DNA from: Candidatus Dormiibacter sp.
GTDB taxonomy: Bacteria; Chloroflexota; Dormibacteria; UBA8260
Assembly: GCA_025450495.1 (NCBI GenBank)
Contig: JANWHI010000034.1
Span: 1-7,899 of the forward strand
DNA length: 7,899 nt
Direction: 5' to 3'
Shown here: positions 5,948 through 7,899 of the stretch, piece after piece
How the letters are laid out: every line of letters starts with the position of its first letter
How positions within the stretch are numbered: position 1 is the stretch's first letter
Position numbers and translations under genes: made by a program
Notes under the pieces: generated by a model
Databases searched by the model: none
Seen by the model: only the letters and a program-made list of their open reading frames with translations
Told to the model about the DNA's origin: nothing

Positions 5948-7153
5948 ATGAACGACAGCAACCCCGGCCCAACTCCCCCACCGCCACCGCCGCCGCCCGC
6001 TCCCCACCGTCCCCTGGCGCGCTCCGCCACCAACCGCGTCATCGCGGGAGTGTGCGGAGGCGTCGGCGAGTACTTCCACATCGACCCGGTCATCGTGCGC
6101 ATCGCGCTCGTGGTGCTGACGTTCTTTGGCGGGTTCGGCCTGCTGCTGTACATCGGCGCCTGGCTGCTACTCCCCACCGCCAGTGGCCCGGTGCAGACCG
6201 GCTCGGCACCTCTGGCACACCTGCAGCTTCGCAACTGGCGGACGCCCCTGGCCGTGTTGCTCCTCGTCGTCGCCGTGTTTGCGTTGGCGGATTCATTCAA
6301 CGTCGACCACCGCGGCGTGCTGTGGGGCCTGGCCCTTGTTGGTATCGGCGTGTTCCTGCTGGTGCAGGAGAGGTGGCAACCGGCGACGGGCTACCCCATC
6401 CCCCCCACCGCTCCCACCGGTTCGACCGCGACCTATGCGGCTGCGTCGTTCCCCACCGCGGCGTCGAGCTATGCAACCCCGGTATGGGCTTCCACGCCTC
6501 GCATTCAGCGCCCACGATCGGTGCTCGGCCTGGTCACCGTTGCGGCGGTGTTGCTCGCGCTAGGGGTCGCCGCGCTGCTCGACAGCGCTGGGCTGGTGTC
6601 CGTCAGCGTCGCGACCGGCGCGGCGGTCGCGCTGATCATCGTCGGCGCCGGGCTCATCGCAGGCACCTGGCTCGGGCACTCACGCGCGCTCATCGTGCTC
6701 GGAGTGCTGCTGATCCCGTTCACGGCCGCGGCGACGCTGGTGCACGAGCCCCTCACCGGGGGCACAGGCAACGTGACCGTCGCGCCGCACCAATTTGCCG
6801 ATGTGCCCGGGCCATACCACCTCGCCGCGGGCAAGCTGACCGTCGACCTTTCCCAGCTGTCGGTCGGCAGCGGCAGCCAGTCGGTGACCGCCACCGTGGC
6901 TTTCGGCCAGCTCACCGTCGTCGTCCCGCCCGCGACCAACCTCGATATCCACGGCCACGTCGGGGGCGGCCAGGTCAACCTTCTCGGCGCCTACGACAGC
7001 GGCCTCAACATCGACAAGGTGGTGAACCAGACGCCGTCAACCACCACTGGGACGCTGCACCTGTACCTGAGCACCGGCTTCGGCCAGGTCGACGTGGTCA
7101 ACAATGCCAACGACAACGCCGGCGCCGTGCCCGCACCCGCGCAGGCACCGTGA
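5948..7153 (+). CDS. PspC-domain membrane protein with LiaF-like C-terminal domain
   Basis: This predicted membrane protein of 401 aa starts with a cytoplasmic-looking tail carrying eight consecutive prolines (10-17). A PspC domain follows at about 21-78 (RSATNRVIAGVCGGVGEYF, IDPVIVRIA, LYIGAWLLLP). Further hydrophobic helices lie at about 99-117, 123-140, 192-211, 217-241 and 247-265. The C-terminal part, from about 270, is rich in beta-strand patterns (FGQLTVVVPP, GGGQVNLLG, GFGQVDVVN) like the LiaF C-terminal or 'toastrack' domain. LiaF proteins restrain or tune a LiaS/LiaR two-component system at the membrane; here the divergent PspC-kinase and LuxR regulator are the evident partners. The protein may therefore be a membrane stress sensor, an inhibitor of the kinase, or an effector; the sequence cannot say which. 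The ATG at 5948 has AGG 8 nt upstream and fits the promoter; an ATG at 5933 would add five residues. It is joined to the next gene by TGATG. Confidence 0.85.
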   Translation: MNDSNPGPTPPPPPPPPAPHRPLARSATNRVIAGVCGGVGEYFHIDPVIVRIALVVLTFFGGFGLLLYIGAWLLLPTASGPVQTGSAPLAHLQLRNWRTPLAVLLLVVAVFALADSFNVDHRGVLWGLALVGIGVFLLVQERWQPATGYPIPPTAPTGSTATYAAASFPTAASSYATPVWASTPRIQRPRSVLGLVTVAAVLLALGVAALLDSAGLVSVSVATGAAVALIIVGAGLIAGTWLGHSRALIVLGVLLIPFTAAATLVHEPLTGGTGNVTVAPHQFADVPGPYHLAAGKLTVDLSQLSVGSGSQSVTATVAFGQLTVVVPPATNLDIHGHVGGGQVNLLGAYDSGLNIDKVVNQTPSTTTGTLHLYLSTGFGQVDVVNNANDNAGAVPAPAQAP

Positions 7154-7368
7154 TGGAGCGCCATCCCGCCGACCCCATCTCGCTGGTTGCCGGCATCGTC
7201 TTCGCTGTCGTCGGCGCGCTCATGCTCGCGGACCGGCTCGACCTTCTCGCCCAGGCACGATGGGTGGTGCCGCTGCTGGTCATCGCCTCCGCCATCGCGA
7301 TGCTGGTGACAGCGTCACCCTGGCGTCACCACCGGGCTGACGTGAACGGCGAAACGCCCGAGGGCTAG
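7153..7368 (+). CDS. Small two-helix membrane protein (LiaI/LiaF-TM-like)
   Basis: This 71-aa protein has two hydrophobic helices at about 10-26 (LVAGIVFAVVGALMLAD) and 37-54 (WVVPLLVIASAIAMLV) and a polar, histidine- and arginine-containing C-terminus. The pattern of helix, short polar turn with D-R-L-D-L-L, then W-x2-P-hydrophobic helix resembles the small LiaI/LiaF-type transmembrane units seen next to PspC and LiaF-like genes. The ATG at 7153 shares its A with the stop of the PspC gene (TGATG), so translation is very probably coupled; a GTG immediately before it is also in frame. A role as partner of the PspC membrane protein is inference. The frame is open far upstream, but that part is a shadow of the PspC gene. 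Confidence 0.75.
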   Translation: MERHPADPISLVAGIVFAVVGALMLADRLDLLAQARWVVPLLVIASAIAMLVTASPWRHHRADVNGETPEG

Positions 7369-7709
7369 TCGCGCAACACGCCCTGCAGCTTCATCGCCAG
7401 GCTCATGTCACCCTTGATCTTGAGCTTGCCGCTCATGAAGGCGGCGGTGCCGTCGAGCTTGCCGGTGGCCAGGTCGACGAAGTCGGCGTCCTTCATCGAG
7501 ATGGTGATGTTGGGATTCTCCGGGGCTCCCGGTCCCGCCTCACCTTTGCCGTCCGCCAGCACGATGTGGTACGGGCCTCCGTCATCGCCACTGAGGTCGA
7601 AGGCGTAGCTGGCGTTGAGGCCGGCCGTCTTGGCGGGGTTGGCCTCGAGCCGGCTGTTGATCTCGGTGAACACCTCGTTGGGGCTGGGCACGAATCCGTC
7701 CTCCATCAT
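7365..7709 (-). CDS. SCP2 sterol-binding domain protein
   Basis: This single-domain protein of 114 aa is of the sterol carrier protein 2 family, near the usual length for stand-alone SCP2 proteins. It runs from PSPNEVFTEINSRLEANP through a strand-rich middle (YHIVLADGKGEA, PNITISMKDADFVDLATGKLD) to the hallmark end FMSGKLKIKGDMSLAMKLQ. The fold makes a hydrophobic tunnel for lipids, fatty acyl-CoA or sterol-like molecules in the cytoplasm; the ligand here is unknown. The start is one of two adjacent ATG codons at 7709 and 7706. A longer frame to 7829 exists, but it would cross a likely -10 box and the dyad at 7806-7829, and its residues do not look like SCP2. No clear Shine-Dalgarno is present. 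Its TAG stop overlaps that of the convergent small membrane-protein gene. Confidence 0.88.
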   Translation of the reverse strand: MMEDGFVPSPNEVFTEINSRLEANPAKTAGLNASYAFDLSGDDGGPYHIVLADGKGEAGPGAPENPNITISMKDADFVDLATGKLDGTAAFMSGKLKIKGDMSLAMKLQGVLRD

Positions 7710-7741
7710 GGGCGACCGTCGGCCGCCGCGAACAGCCGCGG

Positions 7742-7747
7742 AGTGTA
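7742..7747 (-). promoter_or_regulatory. Candidate -10 box of the SCP2 gene
   Basis: On the minus strand TACACT is a good actinobacterial -10 element and sits about 33 nt before the preferred ATG at 7709, giving a leader of about 25 nt. No recognisable -35 box is found at 16-18 nt. It supports the short SCP2 start over the extension to 7829. Confidence 0.35.
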
Positions 7748-7805
7748 GATTCGCGGGGGCAGCGCCTGCCTGGGTGCCGCAATGGACCGGTCCGTGGGCG
7801 GCCGT

Positions 7806-7829
7806 GTAACTTGCGTAGGCGTAAGTCAC
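7806..7829. promoter_or_regulatory. Imperfect dyad, candidate TetR-type operator
   Basis: Two 10-bp arms (GTAACTTGCG and CGTAAGTCAC) around TAGG match as inverted repeats at 8 of 10 positions. The length and the A/T-flanked ACTTGCG/CGTAAGT form resemble operators of TetR-family repressors. It overlaps a weak plus-strand promoter candidate (TGGACC at 7783-7788, 18 nt, TAACTT at 7807-7812) and precedes the flavoprotein start by 22 nt. No TetR gene is in the window. Confidence 0.4.
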
Positions 7830-7839
7830 TCCGAGCGCT

Positions 7840-7845
7840 GGAGGG
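7840..7845 (+). promoter_or_regulatory. Ribosome binding site of the right-edge flavoprotein gene
   Basis: GGAGGG with a 6-nt spacer precedes the GTG at 7852. This is what makes the 16 remaining codons credible as the true start of a gene rather than a chance open frame. Confidence 0.55.
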
Positions 7846-7851
7846 TGCTGG

Positions 7852-7899
7852 GTGCGGGCGGTGGAGCAGTTCCGGATCGCGATCGTCGGCTCAGGCTTC
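7852..7899 (+). CDS. FAD/NAD(P)-binding oxidoreductase, N-terminal fragment (possible Baeyer-Villiger-type monooxygenase)
   Basis: Only 16 codons are inside the window. They read as a short lead followed by FRIAIVGSGF, which is the first beta strand and the start of the GxGxxG loop of a Rossmann-type FAD-binding fold. The 'IAIVGSGF' wording is common at the start of flavin-containing and Baeyer-Villiger monooxygenases in high-GC Gram-positives, which insert oxygen into ketones using NADPH. Many other flavoproteins start similarly, so the subfamily is a guess. The GTG at 7852 has a good Shine-Dalgarno site (7840-7845). The gene diverges from the SCP2 lipid-carrier gene, which would fit a shared lipid or ketone metabolism role, but that is inference. 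Confidence 0.5.
   Translation, partial: MRAVEQFRIAIVGSGF

Noticed and set aside
5893..6300. Minus-strand frame opposite the start of the PspC membrane protein
   Set aside because: Its glycine run is the complement of the proline codons of the real gene, and no ribosome binding site or domain is seen.
6052..7152. Long frame leading into the small two-helix membrane protein
   Set aside because: It is an Arg-rich shadow of the PspC membrane-protein gene; the TGATG junction at 7151-7155 gives a natural start.

Overview
The window is GC-rich throughout, uses GTG as well as ATG starts, packs genes with 4-nt overlaps, and carries a PspC-domain histidine kinase with a LuxR-type response regulator, an SCP2 lipid-binding protein and what looks like the start of a Baeyer-Villiger-type flavoprotein. 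Together these suggest an actinobacterium or a close high-GC relative. Species-level placement is not possible from the sequence alone. No RNA genes, CRISPR arrays, IS elements or phage genes were seen, and no stretch without a gene exceeds about 150 bases.

Region A (1-3956) reads as an amine or polyamine uptake and oxidation module. An APC-family permease (cut by the left edge, minus strand) diverges from a three-gene plus-strand operon: a regulator that fuses a MerR-type HTH, an XRE-type HTH and a cupin; an aldehyde dehydrogenase closest by motif to gamma-aminobutyraldehyde dehydrogenase; and a PuuB-like FAD-dependent amine oxidoreductase that overlaps the dehydrogenase by 4 nt. The permease/regulator gap holds a good minus-strand promoter, a perfect 8-3-8 inverted repeat just downstream of it, and a second inverted repeat across its -10 box. 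A simple model is that the permease imports an amine, the oxidase makes the aldehyde, the dehydrogenase makes the acid, and the cupin regulator senses the substrate or a product.

Region B (3960-7368) is an envelope-stress signalling module of the PspC/LiaRSF kind. A minus-strand pair (PspC-domain histidine kinase, then NarL/LuxR response regulator, overlapping by 4 nt) diverges from a plus-strand pair (PspC-domain membrane protein with a LiaF-like C-terminal beta domain, then a 71-aa two-helix membrane protein, joined by TGATG). PspC domains occur on both sides of the divergent promoter region, which contains a symmetric interrupted dyad of 65 bp.

Region C (7365-7899) has a minus-strand SCP2 sterol-carrier-like protein whose stop codon overlaps that of the preceding convergent gene. 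It diverges from the first 16 codons of a nucleotide-binding flavoprotein. The gap between them contains an imperfect dyad resembling a TetR-type operator.

Several true starts are internal to longer open frames. I chose starts from ribosome-binding sites, overlaps and domain boundaries, and each entry says so.
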